From Panacibacter ginsenosidivorans (lineage in GTDB: Bacteria > Bacteroidota > Bacteroidia > Chitinophagales > Chitinophagaceae), in NCBI RefSeq assembly GCF_007971225.1, contig NZ_CP042435.1, positions 2,669,501 through 2,733,500 of the forward strand: a DNA stretch of 64,000 nucleotides. Direction: 5' to 3'. A program made the translations under genes and the position numbers. The notes under the pieces were generated by a model. It had not been told where the DNA came from and did no database searches. It worked only from the letters and a program-made list of their open reading frames with translations. Each line of letters begins with the position of its first letter. Position 1 is the stretch's first letter. Shown piece after piece: positions 7,962-17,400 of this stretch.

Positions 7962-9029
7962 TCATGCATGCTTTTCAGAAAAGTCTTTCATTAAATCTGT
8001 GATTGCCTGCACACTGCTAAGCGGCAAAGCATTGTACATACTCACTCTTAGCCCGCCTACACTTCTGTGACCCTTTACGCCTACCATACCATTTTGTTTA
8101 CATAAACCCAGGAACACATCTTCCATTTCTGGTTTTGCGGTGGTGAAGGTTGCATTCATAAAGCTCCTGTCTTCTTCCACTACAAGTGGCCTGAATGCAG
8201 GTAACGCGTTAAGTGTATTATAAAAAAGATCTGCTCTTTCTTTTGCCCTCTTTCCCATTTCAACAAGGCCACCTTCTTTTTTTATCCAGCGCATGGTTAG
8301 TAATGCCACATACACGGCGAACACAGGTGGTGTATTCAATAAAGAACCCGCTTCTATATGATTACGGTAATCCATAATTGCAGGTATTGCTCTTTTAATA
8401 CCCAGTATATCTTTTCTAACCACAACAATATTTACACCAGCAGCACCCATGTTCTTTTGTGCGCCTGCATAGATCAGCGCAAATTTTGAATAATCAAACG
8501 GGCGGCTGAAAATATCACTGCTCATATCTGCAACAAGCGGCACATTGGTTTCAGGAATATGATGCCATTCTGTGCCTTCAACGGTATTATTAGTGGTAAA
8601 ATGCAGGTATTTTGCATCAGCTGGTATGCTGAAATCTTTTGCTATGTAAGAATGATTTCTATCTTTTGTAGATGAAACAACAATTGCATTACCAAACAGC
8701 TTTGCTTCTTTAACAGCTTTGGTTCCCCAAATGCCATTATCAACATAAGCTGCTGTCTCGTTACTATCCAACAGGTTCATGGGTACCTGCATAAATTGCG
8801 TGGAAGCACCGCCATGTAAAAACAATACTTCATGCTCATTACCAATGTTCATGAGTTCTTTTACAAGGCTTCTTGCTTCTGTCATTACATCGCCAAACCA
8901 CGAAGTGCGGTGGCCTATTTCAAGAATTGATAACCCAATGCCATTAAAATCGTGAATCGCTGCTGCAGCCTGTTCCATCACTTCATCCGGAAGTATAGAC
9001 GGGCCGGAATTAAAATTATGCATCTTCAT
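7962..9029 (-). CDS. serC: Phosphoserine aminotransferase
   Basis: PLP enzyme of the phosphorylated serine pathway; transfers the amino group of glutamate to 3-phosphohydroxypyruvate (and to the corresponding pyridoxine-pathway intermediate). The 355-residue protein begins HNFNSGPSILPDEV, typical of SerC, and has the PLP lysine in YAGAQKNMGAAGVN and a C-terminal KGHRSVGGLRVSMYNALP motif binding phosphate. Length is normal. ATG 9029 or ATG 9023 could start it. It leads a likely operon with DUF1015 and the TPR gene. No serA is present in the window. Confidence 0.95.
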   Translation of the reverse strand: MKMHNFNSGPSILPDEVMEQAAAAIHDFNGIGLSILEIGHRTSWFGDVMTEARSLVKELMNIGNEHEVLFLHGGASTQFMQVPMNLLDSNETAAYVDNGIWGTKAVKEAKLFGNAIVVSSTKDRNHSYIAKDFSIPADAKYLHFTTNNTVEGTEWHHIPETNVPLVADMSSDIFSRPFDYSKFALIYAGAQKNMGAAGVNIVVVRKDILGIKRAIPAIMDYRNHIEAGSLLNTPPVFAVYVALLTMRWIKKEGGLVEMGKRAKERADLFYNTLNALPAFRPLVVEEDRSFMNATFTTAKPEMEDVFLGLCKQNGMVGVKGHRSVGGLRVSMYNALPLSSVQAITDLMKDFSEKHA

Positions 9030-9161
9030 ATATCCCTTTCAATTGAAGTTGCAAAATAAAGGAATTGTAAACAATGCATTGTTAATAACAATTGTTAGCA
9101 GCAGAAAAGCCTATTGATAATCACAGGAATTTTTTTGGTGATGAGCTTTTGTTTTTTATGG

Positions 9162-9295
9162 CATCCCGGGTTGTGTCACTCACTTGTACTGTTGTCAGGG
9201 TATGAGCTTTAAGCAATCAGGTATCAGCAAAAAACTTACAGTTGCTACTTGTTGCTGAAACATGCTTTTCAGTACAAGAGTGCGACGCAACAGGT
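9162..9295 (+). repeat. Family A repeat, complete unit with both arms
   Basis: Left arm GTTGTGTCACTCACTTGTAC (9170-9189) and right arm GTACAAGAGTGCGACGCAAC (9273-9292) face each other across about 80 bases. GGCATC precedes the left arm and AGGTGATGA follows the right, matching the outer extension seen in other copies. Confidence 0.85.
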
Positions 9296-9330
9296 GATGA
9301 TAAGTATTGCTTAAGCCGGGTACAAAAAAA

Positions 9331-10458
9331 TTATACCCGAACATATATCTTCTTTTTATCGAGTATATAACCAATGCTCCAGCAGAAAAGCATGTAGGTA
9401 ACCGCAAAAAGAAAGGAACCAATATAAGCGCCTGCATGCGCAAAAATATTTTGATAGATCCATTGAAATAATGAAAGATCGCCAACGGGTATTATCCAGA
9501 GAATAATAACAGTAAGCTCTGACAGCAGGTAAATAAACAATGGGTTACGGCCAAAGACCTGGAAAAAATAAACACCTTTTGTTTTGCCAAGAAAGTCAAC
9601 AAAATAAATAATGCAGGCGAGTATCATACAGTCTAAACCCACAGTATTTAATACAAATGAACTGGTCCATAGTTTTTTATTGATGGGGAAACCAAGGTTC
9701 CACCAATACGCTATAATGAATAAAACGAATCCTGTCATCAGCAATTTGGCAAGACCTTCAAATGTGTTGCCTTTCTTTTGCAGGTACCTGCCCACGAAAT
9801 AACCGGCTACTACATTTACGATGGAAGGAAATGTACTAAGCAGTCCCTCCGGATCAAATGGAAAACCTTCTCCTCTGTATAAATGGTTTTCTCCTATCAG
9901 CCATGTATCCAGCTTAAGTACGGCATTTCCATGTAAACTTAGCGGGTCAGCTGCATCCCCAAACAACAACATTACAGGCCAGTATAGCAGAAGAATTGCA
10001 ACGGAAATAATAATAACCGTACGAGGTTTTAAGAAATATACTAAAAGACTGGCGGCACAATAACCAAGTGCTATACGTTGCAGTACGCCAAATATTCTCG
10101 TATTGGCAATGGGTGCTAAAATTATATTGCCTGCATCATTCTGGCGAACAAAAGGAAACCAATACATTAAATAACCCAGCAGGAAAATAATGATGGTACG
10201 TTTGAATATTTTGCCCATTACTGCACCTGTACTCATATTTCCCCATTTGCTCATTACGAAGCTCATAGCATTACCTACTGCAAACATAAAAGAAGGAAAT
10301 ACAAGATCTGTAGGTGTAAAGCCATTCCATTTGGCATGCTGCAAAGGAGCAAAGGTGGTTTCTCCATTGCCGGGGGTGTTTACGATGATCATGAAGCAAA
10401 TGGTCATTCCCCGGAAAACATCAAGCGCAGTAAAGCGTTGGTTGTTGGTAGTTGTCAT
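9331..10458 (-). CDS. HGSNAT/DUF5009-like membrane acyltransferase
   Basis: A 375-residue multi-pass membrane protein starting with RFTALDVFRGMTICFMI, the signature of heparan-alpha-glucosaminide N-acetyltransferase-like proteins (NagX/DUF5009 group). About ten hydrophobic helices follow, and it has the conserved PTDLVFPSFMFAVGNAMSF and LFIYLLSE segments. Relatives transfer acetyl groups across the membrane to amino sugars, so a role in glycosaminoglycan or peptidoglycan sugar use is plausible but unproven. It stands alone between a family A repeat and divergent fabH. Confidence 0.85.
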   Translation of the reverse strand: MTTTNNQRFTALDVFRGMTICFMIIVNTPGNGETTFAPLQHAKWNGFTPTDLVFPSFMFAVGNAMSFVMSKWGNMSTGAVMGKIFKRTIIIFLLGYLMYWFPFVRQNDAGNIILAPIANTRIFGVLQRIALGYCAASLLVYFLKPRTVIIISVAILLLYWPVMLLFGDAADPLSLHGNAVLKLDTWLIGENHLYRGEGFPFDPEGLLSTFPSIVNVVAGYFVGRYLQKKGNTFEGLAKLLMTGFVLFIIAYWWNLGFPINKKLWTSSFVLNTVGLDCMILACIIYFVDFLGKTKGVYFFQVFGRNPLFIYLLSELTVIILWIIPVGDLSLFQWIYQNIFAHAGAYIGSFLFAVTYMLFCWSIGYILDKKKIYVRV

Positions 10459-10628
10459 GTTGTTTTGTTCAGTAACCGAATATAAATATTATGATCATCC
10501 GGAGGCAAAAAAATGTGATATATAAATGCAAAGCTAAAATTCAGGTTATTTTTGATAAAAACGTCTTCCGGATTATATAAATAAGCCAGAACAAATTGTT
10601 ATGGCAATTATTACCATGTATTTTTCGT

Positions 10629-10636
10629 TACTTTTG
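10629..10636 (+). promoter_or_regulatory. -7 promoter box of the fabH-like gene
   Basis: TACTTTTG fits TAnnTTTG and lies 40 bases before the start; no clear -33 element is seen. Confidence 0.45.
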
Positions 10637-10675
10637 CACACCAAAATTCATGGAACACCACTGTAAAAACATCTT

Positions 10676-11728
10676 ATGCCAAAAACTAGAATTGCCGGAA
10701 TAGGCATGTACGTACCCAAAAATATTGTTACCAACGCTGATCTTATGAGATACATGGATACCACTGATGAATGGATCCAGCAAAGAACGGGTATCAAAGA
10801 AAGAAGATATGCAGACCGGATTGGAGAAACTACCACCACAATGGGAGCCGAAGCAGCAAAGATGGCGATAGAGAATGCCGGTATTACAAAAGATGAAGTT
10901 GATTTTGTTGTATTCGCAACACTTTCTCCTGATTATACTTTTCCCGGCTGTGGCGTTTTGCTGCAAAGAGCAATGGGCCTGAAAAATATTGGTGCCCTGG
11001 ATGTGCGCAATCAGTGCAGCGGCTTTATTTATGCGTTAAGCGTCGCTGACCAGTTTATTCGTTCGGGTATGTATAAGAATATTCTTGTGGTAGGTGCGGA
11101 GAAACATTCTTTTGCGCTTGATTTTTCTACAAGAGGCCGTTCTGTTAGTGTAATGTTTGGAGATGGAGCCGGTGCCGTTGTAGTGCAGCCAACAGAAAAA
11201 GAAAATGATGGCATTTTAAGTACGCATCTTCATTGTGATGGTAATGGTGCGGAAGTGTTAGCGTGTTACAATCCCGGAACCCATGCTAATCATTGGGCAA
11301 AAGAAACTGCCGCAACATATCCTGAACAGGATTGGTTCGGAAACCAGTACATCACACAGGAAATGATTGAAAACGCACAGATATATCCAAACATGGATGG
11401 CCATGCGGTGATGAAAAGGGCTATTACTTTTTTGCCTGATGTAATTAATGAAGCCCTTACTGCAAACAATTATACTATAGATGATCTGAATATGCTCATC
11501 CTGAACCAGTCAAATGCACGTATCGCAGAGTTTGTGCAACAAAAGCTTGGTTTAACAGATGATGAAATCTATATAAATATTTACCGCTATGGTAATACAA
11601 CTGCTGCATCAATTCCTATTGCAATGTATGAGGCGGTAAAAGACGGCAAACTAAAAAGTGGCGATCTTCTTTGTTTAGGAGCTTATGGCAGTGGTTTTAC
11701 ATGGGCCAGCGCCTTGATAAGATTTTAG
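10676..11728 (+). CDS. 3-oxoacyl-ACP synthase III paralogue with altered active site
   Basis: A 350-residue KAS III family protein aligning end to end with FabH: nucleophile Cys in DVRNQCSGFIYAL, then a C-terminal YGNTTAASIPIA carrying the conserved Asn, and GSGFTWASALIRF at the end. KAS III condenses acyl-CoA with malonyl-ACP to start fatty acid synthesis. In the segment equal to the usual PHQANxRI, this protein reads ILNQSNARI, so the catalytic His is replaced by Asn. The gene is monocistronic, away from plsX and rpmF, and may be a specialised paralogue rather than the housekeeping FabH; no gene symbol is given for that reason. Confidence 0.88.
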   Translation: MPKTRIAGIGMYVPKNIVTNADLMRYMDTTDEWIQQRTGIKERRYADRIGETTTTMGAEAAKMAIENAGITKDEVDFVVFATLSPDYTFPGCGVLLQRAMGLKNIGALDVRNQCSGFIYALSVADQFIRSGMYKNILVVGAEKHSFALDFSTRGRSVSVMFGDGAGAVVVQPTEKENDGILSTHLHCDGNGAEVLACYNPGTHANHWAKETAATYPEQDWFGNQYITQEMIENAQIYPNMDGHAVMKRAITFLPDVINEALTANNYTIDDLNMLILNQSNARIAEFVQQKLGLTDDEIYINIYRYGNTTAASIPIAMYEAVKDGKLKSGDLLCLGAYGSGFTWASALIRF

Positions 11729-11800
11729 ATAAGCAATGGAATGCTTGCTTGCTAATTTTATTTTTCTGGAAATTGTTTTTAGTCGGCTCATGGATAAAGC

Positions 11801-11820
11801 GTACAAGAGTGCGACGCAAC
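11801..11820 (+). repeat. Family A palindromic repeat, right arm
   Basis: GTACAAGAGTGCGACGCAAC, exact consensus, between the convergent fabH-like and kinase genes. Confidence 0.8.
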
Positions 11821-11859
11821 AGCAGCCCAACTTATTTACTGCAGTTGGGTACATCGTAG

Positions 11860-13707
11860 CTAAAATCGTATAGTAAATATTGTTCCTTTCCCGGGTTCGC
11901 TTTCTACTATAATGCATCCACCTAAAGATTCAATCTGGTTCTTTGTAATAAACAAACCAATACCAATAGCATGCGGGTTGGCGTGAAACGTTTTGTACAT
12001 ACCAAAAAGTTTATCGCCATGTTTGGAAAGATCTATACCCAGCCCGTTATCAGTAATAGATAAACATTTTCTTCCCTTATCAAAAAAAGTTCTGATCTCT
12101 ATAACAGGTCTTATATCAGGTTTTCTGTACTTGATTGCATTAGAAAGTAAATTGAGCACAATACTCTCAAGGTAAGCAGGAATATATTCGATCTCTTCAT
12201 ATTCGGCTGTATCATGCACTATGATTGCATTTGTTTCATTGATGGTTGGGCGCAATACATCAAGTACCTCATTCAGGGTATCACTAAAAACAATATTAGT
12301 CCTTGGAATAACTGAACTATTCTGCGCCTTCACTGTTTCTGTAAGATGTTCAATAGTTTGGTTGAGATTGGCAGATATCTTTTTAAGATACACAAGCAAT
12401 TCTTTTTGTTGAACAGGATCACTATTGGCATCAAGCAATTTTAGAATGCTCTCCATGTTGCCTGCATGTGATCTTAAATTATGCGAAACGATGTGCGCAA
12501 AATTACTAAGCGATTCATTCCTTGCAGTAATAACATCTATAGAGTTTTTTATCTGGTCATCTTTGAGTTTCTGCGCATGTATATCCTGCGTAATACCACG
12601 TATGGTAGTAATACTGCCATCTGTATTAATTACAGGTTTGCCAATTGTTCTTATCCATTTCAGGTTTCCTTTTGCGGTTACAGATTCAAATGTTACGTCG
12701 TATGCTTTGCCGTTGTGATAGGCTTCTTTTAGTAAGGCTTTAAAATGTATACGATCTCTCTCCTGCAGGAACTGGAACAGGTTGCGGATCAATGGACGAA
12801 AGTCTTCTTCTGTTTCATGAAGCTCAAACATGGCAGGCGACCAGATGAGTGTATCGTTTGCAAAATTTATTTCCCAACTGCCGGCTTTTATTAATGCTGT
12901 TGATTCGTTGATGAGGAATTGGTAGCGCTCCAATTCCATTAATAATCTTCTGCGCTGATCTTTATTAGTGAGCGAGCCAACTACTCTCACAGGTCTTCCT
13001 GCCCTGTTGAGTTTTGCTTTACCAGCCGTTTCAAACCAATGATAAGTTCCATCTTTATGTTTAAGCCTTATATCGTTTATGTAAGGCGCACTGCTTTTAA
13101 AATGCCCGCTCATCATTTCAACAGTTCTCTTTACGTCGTCAGGGTGTAGCAATTCATTAAAAAAAATATCGTAAGTAGATTCTATCTCGCCACGCTTATA
13201 ACCAATAAGTTCATATACTTTATCAGAGCACCACAATTGCCCCGTTCTTACATCAAGATCCCATATGCCTGCATTAACGCCTTCAATAATCAGCCGGTGT
13301 TGTTCCTCATCTTTTGCAAATGCATTTTTATCCATTGTTATATCCATATGGCATCCCTCCATCTTTAAGGCGGTACCCTGCTTTGACCATTCGGTTATGT
13401 TTGCTTTGCAAAGTGTATAAATTGTTTTTCCCTGTATTGTATGATAACGCAACACCATCTCAAAAGATATTTTACCTTTTGAAACTGCGTGCCGTGCATA
13501 CAGTTCCATAGCCTTCTTAAGATCATCTTTTAAAATAAGATATGCTTGCTCTGCAGATTTTTCACTGGCATTATGTATGTGGGAAATTGTCTTTCTAAAA
13601 ACAGTATGTAGTGGCTCTCCGTTTGCAGCAATATTCCAACGCAAATAATTTACAAAGGTTTCAGGAGAAATGAAGCGTGTTTCATCAACAAGGTTTTCGG
13701 TTAACAT
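11860..13707 (-). CDS. PAS-domain sensor histidine kinase
   Basis: A soluble 615-residue kinase. Three PAS-type modules come first (residues about 1-130, 140-260, 270-390); the second and third carry RHRL..GVNAGIWDLDV-like and HFKALLKEAYHNGKAYDV-like features. Then a phosphoacceptor helix NFAHIVSHNLRSHAGNMES with the conserved His, and an ATPase domain with NLLSNAIKYR (N box), ITDNGLGIDLSKHGDKLFGM and GIGLFITKNQIESLGG. I start at ATG 13707; a TTG eight codons upstream is possible. There are no membrane helices, so it likely senses something in the cytoplasm. No response regulator is adjacent. Confidence 0.9.
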   Translation of the reverse strand: MLTENLVDETRFISPETFVNYLRWNIAANGEPLHTVFRKTISHIHNASEKSAEQAYLILKDDLKKAMELYARHAVSKGKISFEMVLRYHTIQGKTIYTLCKANITEWSKQGTALKMEGCHMDITMDKNAFAKDEEQHRLIIEGVNAGIWDLDVRTGQLWCSDKVYELIGYKRGEIESTYDIFFNELLHPDDVKRTVEMMSGHFKSSAPYINDIRLKHKDGTYHWFETAGKAKLNRAGRPVRVVGSLTNKDQRRRLLMELERYQFLINESTALIKAGSWEINFANDTLIWSPAMFELHETEEDFRPLIRNLFQFLQERDRIHFKALLKEAYHNGKAYDVTFESVTAKGNLKWIRTIGKPVINTDGSITTIRGITQDIHAQKLKDDQIKNSIDVITARNESLSNFAHIVSHNLRSHAGNMESILKLLDANSDPVQQKELLVYLKKISANLNQTIEHLTETVKAQNSSVIPRTNIVFSDTLNEVLDVLRPTINETNAIIVHDTAEYEEIEYIPAYLESIVLNLLSNAIKYRKPDIRPVIEIRTFFDKGRKCLSITDNGLGIDLSKHGDKLFGMYKTFHANPHAIGIGLFITKNQIESLGGCIIVESEPGKGTIFTIRF

Positions 13708-13802
13708 GAATTGGATATTTTGGATTTTCAAATTACCGTAAGCATTATAAAATTAGAAATTTTATGCCGGTTTTCCTTATCCAGGTGCTTAAATCTTTTT
13801 AT

Positions 13803-13834
13803 AAAGAAAAGCCCCGGCCAAAAGCCAGGGCTTA
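13803..13834 (-). terminator. Terminator of the GLPGLI gene
   Basis: Minus strand AAGCCCTGGC / GGCCGGGGCTT with a TTTT loop and a following T-rich tract, 22 bases past the GLPGLI stop and before the kinase start. Confidence 0.8.
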
Positions 13835-13855
13835 AAAACATATTTAAGAAAGAAA

Positions 13856-14590
13856 TTAATTTTCACGTGTTATAATACGTCGCCCATCTGGTGTGGGAGG
13901 GCCAAACAATTCGTCCATTTTCTTTTGAAAATCAGCTCTTGATATATGTTTGCCGCTGCTGGGTACTTTTAATTCTTTTGCATCCGCAACGTTTTTAATT
14001 TCAACTGCGGTAAACACAATCTCTGCATTATTTACATCCATCATTAAGATTGCGCCAGGTAAACCATTAAAATTCTCAGGACCAATTGGGAGAGGAATAT
14101 CATCCGTATACCATGCTGTTACATCGCTGCCCATGGATGTTTTTACAGTTGCTTTTTTGCAGGTATGCCCAAGAATGACTTTTGTTTCATCAGATAATTT
14201 CCATGGTTGTGCTTTTACCGTATCATCAATTATAAAATCTTTGTCCCCTAATGATGTTTGTTCAAAGAATTGTTGTGTAGAAAAATTTTTATATAATATG
14301 CCGCCATCACCTGGCCCTCCGATGCGTATCATAATCCTGCCACCATTGCCATCATCAAAAGGATCAGGAGCTTCATCTTCTGCTATGGCCTTGTAGACAG
14401 AAATATTTTCTTTAAAAAATAATTGCTGTTTGTCTGTTCTGAATTGCGGCACCATTGCCTTCATTTGTTCATCCTGCATGCGCCGGTGCAGATCTGCCTT
14501 TCGCTCATAAATAATTGTACCTTCTTTTATCTGCGCATTGGCCATTGCGGCGCAAAACAACATGAATGCTGTTACTGCATATCTTTTCAT
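13856..14590 (-). CDS. GLPGLI family protein
   Basis: A 244-residue exported protein (signal peptide ending ANAQ at about residue 19) with the family-defining motif NFNGLPGAILMMDV near residue 185, preceded by WKLSDETKVILGHTCKKA and VTAWYTDDIPLPIGP. GLPGLI proteins are periplasmic or outer-membrane proteins found almost only in Bacteroidota; function unknown, often near two-component systems or TonB-dependent systems. Here it lies back to back with the two-component pair at 14.9-17.2 kb. It has its own terminator. Confidence 0.9.
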   Translation of the reverse strand: MKRYAVTAFMLFCAAMANAQIKEGTIIYERKADLHRRMQDEQMKAMVPQFRTDKQQLFFKENISVYKAIAEDEAPDPFDDGNGGRIMIRIGGPGDGGILYKNFSTQQFFEQTSLGDKDFIIDDTVKAQPWKLSDETKVILGHTCKKATVKTSMGSDVTAWYTDDIPLPIGPENFNGLPGAILMMDVNNAEIVFTAVEIKNVADAKELKVPSSGKHISRADFQKKMDELFGPPTPDGRRIITREN

Positions 14591-14752
14591 AACCTTTGTT
14601 TTTGTAATATCAAAACTAAAGGCAATGCCTGTTAATCAATCTTGCTATAAGGTTAATTAAGGTTAATGCATCAACGGCTGCAGTATTGTTTGTATATTTT
14701 TGCAAGAAGAGAAATGTTTTGAGCCAGGCTAAAGAATATGTATTAGACTTTT

Positions 14753-14875
14753 GTTGCGTCGCACTCTTGTGCTTCATTACATAAAGCAACAAGTGAAAAG
14801 ATAAAAGTGAAAAGTGAATGCATGTTGACTTTTCACTGCTCATAGAGTTCAGAACGCACAAGTGAGTGACACAAC
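14753..14875 (+). repeat. Family A repeat, two inverted arms
   Basis: GTTGCGTCGCACTCTTGTGC (14753-14772) and GCACAAGTGAGTGACACAAC (14856-14875), so here the arm types are swapped compared with the unit at 9.2 kb. GATGCCATCAGTACTACAGC follows. The repeat runs up to the kinase gene and supplies in-frame upstream ATG codons that are probably not used. Confidence 0.8.
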
Positions 14876-14928
14876 AAGCGATGCCATCAGTACTACAGCC
14901 GGTAACAAAAACATTATCACAACAAACA

Positions 14929-16464
14929 ATGGGAAAAAGAAAACTGGTTTGGGAAATTAAAATTGTATCAGTGATACTGATGATAAGTACGATCATTCTG
15001 ATCGTTGCTTTCCAGTGCTGGTGGATAAACCGATTGTATAAAGATGAATGGAATAATTTAAGCAAAGGAACTGATATAATTTTTCGCGATGTGGTATATA
15101 AACTGCAACTGCAAAGATTTAGAAACGATACCGCTTTTTTTAAAAAAGGATTACCTGATAATCTTTTCGTGTTTGATGTAATAGATAGTGTAAAAGAAAA
15201 GTTTATTGATTCTACATTAAGAAAAAATGGAGAACGACAGGTGATGATCTCGGTGAATAGGTTTAAAGACAGTCCGGATGTACATATGCAGGGAGAATCA
15301 ACGATGCAGGTTGGCACCACAGAGCCGTTTGACATCCCTATTCACCCTCCGCATGATGGACCACCGCAATTGATAAAATATTTTTCTAAAAGTAAAACTA
15401 TTAACGACTCTATCTCACTGCAAAAAATTGATTCAGCCTATAAAACAGAACTGGCAAGAATTGGCATCTTTATTCCGTTTCATATTTTATTAGACACCAA
15501 TTCAAAACATGAGCCGGATACTGCACATACCGGGGAGCTACGCACCAATTTTACTTTTGTTGGCTTATCAAAAACATTTGCTTACCAGGCAGTATTTGAT
15601 AATCCGTTTGGTTATATCATTAAAAAAATAAGTCTTCCTATACTCGTATCCGTTTTATTAATTGCATTCACAATTATATCATTTGTTTTTTTATACCGCA
15701 ACCTGCTGGCGCAACGAAGACTCGCAGAAATGAAGAATGAATTCATCAGCAATATTACCCATGAATTAAAAACACCTATTGCAACCGTGAATGTTGCCAT
15801 TGAAGCATTACGCAATTTCGATGCGTTGCAAAGCCCGGAAAGAACAAAAGAATACCTGGATATATCTGCAGCAGAATTGCAACGTTTATCATTGCTGGTT
15901 GATAAAGTACTGCGGCTGTCTATGTTTGAGAACAGGGATATTGAACTCACTAAAGAACAATTTGATTTGCGGGTGTTGATACAGGATGTTATTGATACCA
16001 TGAAACTGCAGTTTGAAAAATATAATGCAACAGTAAATTTTACAACAGCAGGCGAACAGTTTATGCTCGAAGCTGATAAACTGCATATCACCAGTGTTAT
16101 TTATAATTTACTCGACAATGCATTAAAGTACAGCAAAGAAAAACCGGTTATTAATGTTCAGCTTTCAGCATTACCAAATGATATACTTGAAATAAAAGTG
16201 AGTGATAACGGTATTGGTATTGCATCCGAATACAGGCAAAAAATATTTGATAAATTCTTTCGTGTGCCAACAGGTGATAAGCATAATACCAAAGGTTATG
16301 GTTTAGGATTAAGCTATGTATCAGAGATACTGAAACGTCATATGGGATTCATTTGCGTGGAAAGTGAAAAAGAAAAGGGTAGCACGTTTATTATTAAGCT
16401 GCCTGTTAAAGAAGCACCTGTAATTTATATTGATGAACATCGCAGGATCATAAAAAAGAAATAA
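14929..16464 (+). CDS. Membrane sensor histidine kinase
   Basis: A 511-residue kinase: first membrane helix at about residues 10-34, a periplasmic sensor region of about 200 residues, a second helix at about 230-255, then phosphoacceptor NEFISNITHELKTPIATVNV, N box LLDNALKYS, and VSDNGIGIA and GYGLGLSYVSEILKRH in the ATPase domain. I start at ATG 14929 because the earlier in-frame ATG codons lie in the family A repeat and its flank. The response regulator begins four bases after its stop, so this is a classic two-component pair. Confidence 0.92.
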   Translation: MGKRKLVWEIKIVSVILMISTIILIVAFQCWWINRLYKDEWNNLSKGTDIIFRDVVYKLQLQRFRNDTAFFKKGLPDNLFVFDVIDSVKEKFIDSTLRKNGERQVMISVNRFKDSPDVHMQGESTMQVGTTEPFDIPIHPPHDGPPQLIKYFSKSKTINDSISLQKIDSAYKTELARIGIFIPFHILLDTNSKHEPDTAHTGELRTNFTFVGLSKTFAYQAVFDNPFGYIIKKISLPILVSVLLIAFTIISFVFLYRNLLAQRRLAEMKNEFISNITHELKTPIATVNVAIEALRNFDALQSPERTKEYLDISAAELQRLSLLVDKVLRLSMFENRDIELTKEQFDLRVLIQDVIDTMKLQFEKYNATVNFTTAGEQFMLEADKLHITSVIYNLLDNALKYSKEKPVINVQLSALPNDILEIKVSDNGIGIASEYRQKIFDKFFRVPTGDKHNTKGYGLGLSYVSEILKRHMGFICVESEKEKGSTFIIKLPVKEAPVIYIDEHRRIIKKK

Positions 16465-16468
16465 AATT

Positions 16469-17158
16469 ATGAGCATTAAAGTTCTCTATGTAGAGGATGA
16501 ATTGTTTCTTGGCAAGATCGTAAAGGAAACACTGGAAAGCCGTGGCTTCGAAGTTGCCATGGAAACAGATGGCGCTGTGGTAATGCAAACATTTCGCAAA
16601 GAACAACCCGATGTTTGTGTACTGGATGTAATGCTGCCCAACCGCAATGGTTTTGAACTGGCAGAAGATATACGAAATGAGCATGCTGATATACCTGTTA
16701 TTTTTCTTACGGCAAAAACGCAAACAGAAGATGTGATAAAAGGCTTTCGCACCGGTGGCAATGATTATATACGCAAGCCTTTTAGTATGGAAGAATTAAT
16801 AGTGCGTATCGAAAATGTATTGCATATAAAAAAAGATCAACGGGCTATACCTGCTACTGCAGAAAGCCTCCACATGGGTAAATATATTTTCAATCTTAAC
16901 AGGCAAACGCTGACAATAAATAACGAAGAGCGAAAATTATCTTACCGGGAAACGGAGTTACTGAAATTTTTATGGCAAAACAGGAATAGTATTATTGACA
17001 GAAGAGACATGCTCAACATGATCTGGGGCAACGACTCTTTTTTCAACAGCCGCAATCTTGATGTGTATATTACAAAACTGCGTAGTTATTTAAAAGCAGA
17101 TAGCGCACTGGAGATACTTACTATTAAAGGCGTTGGTTACAGGTTTGTAACAGATTGA
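16469..17158 (+). CDS. OmpR-family response regulator
   Basis: A 229-residue regulator. The receiver domain (about 1-115) has acidic pocket VEDE, phosphoacceptor Asp in CVLDVMLPN, Thr in FLTAKT and Lys in IRKPF. The C-terminal winged helix (about 130-229) has RETELLKFLWQNRNSIIDR and LDVYITKLRSYLK and ends IKGVGYRFVTD. It is surely the partner of the kinase four bases upstream. Targets cannot be read; the divergent GLPGLI gene is a possible one. Confidence 0.94.
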   Translation: MSIKVLYVEDELFLGKIVKETLESRGFEVAMETDGAVVMQTFRKEQPDVCVLDVMLPNRNGFELAEDIRNEHADIPVIFLTAKTQTEDVIKGFRTGGNDYIRKPFSMEELIVRIENVLHIKKDQRAIPATAESLHMGKYIFNLNRQTLTINNEERKLSYRETELLKFLWQNRNSIIDRRDMLNMIWGNDSFFNSRNLDVYITKLRSYLKADSALEILTIKGVGYRFVTD

Positions 17159-17164
17159 TAAAAT

Positions 17165-17358
17165 ATTTTTTGTAGCCGGCTGTTGTTCTTTATGGCATCT
17201 GCTGTTGTGTCACTCACTGGTACGTTTGGAGTAAATATGAGCAGGTTTACACGTTTACGGGTTTAAAAGTTTACGCGTTGTTTAACGCAGAGAACTTGTA
17301 AATATGTGAACTTTTAAACTGATGAAATTTGTACAACAGCACAAGTGTGCGACGCAAC
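17165..17358 (+). repeat. Family A repeat with long outer arm
   Basis: Starts with TTTTTTGTAGCCGGC, then TATGGCATCTGCT, then left arm GTTGTGTCACTCACTGGTAC (17204-17223); right arm GCACAAGTGTGCGACGCAAC at 17339-17358. The outer TAGCCGGC and ATGGCATC blocks are inverted copies of those following the arm at 51.7 kb. Confidence 0.85.
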
Positions 17359-17400
17359 GAAGGTATAATAGTATTACTGCTGTAGGGCCCAGCATAAATA

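Noticed and set aside
14866-14928. Upstream extension of the membrane kinase by 21 codons
   Set aside because: The extension is encoded by family A repeat DNA and its flank; the ATG at 14929 gives a normal N-terminus.
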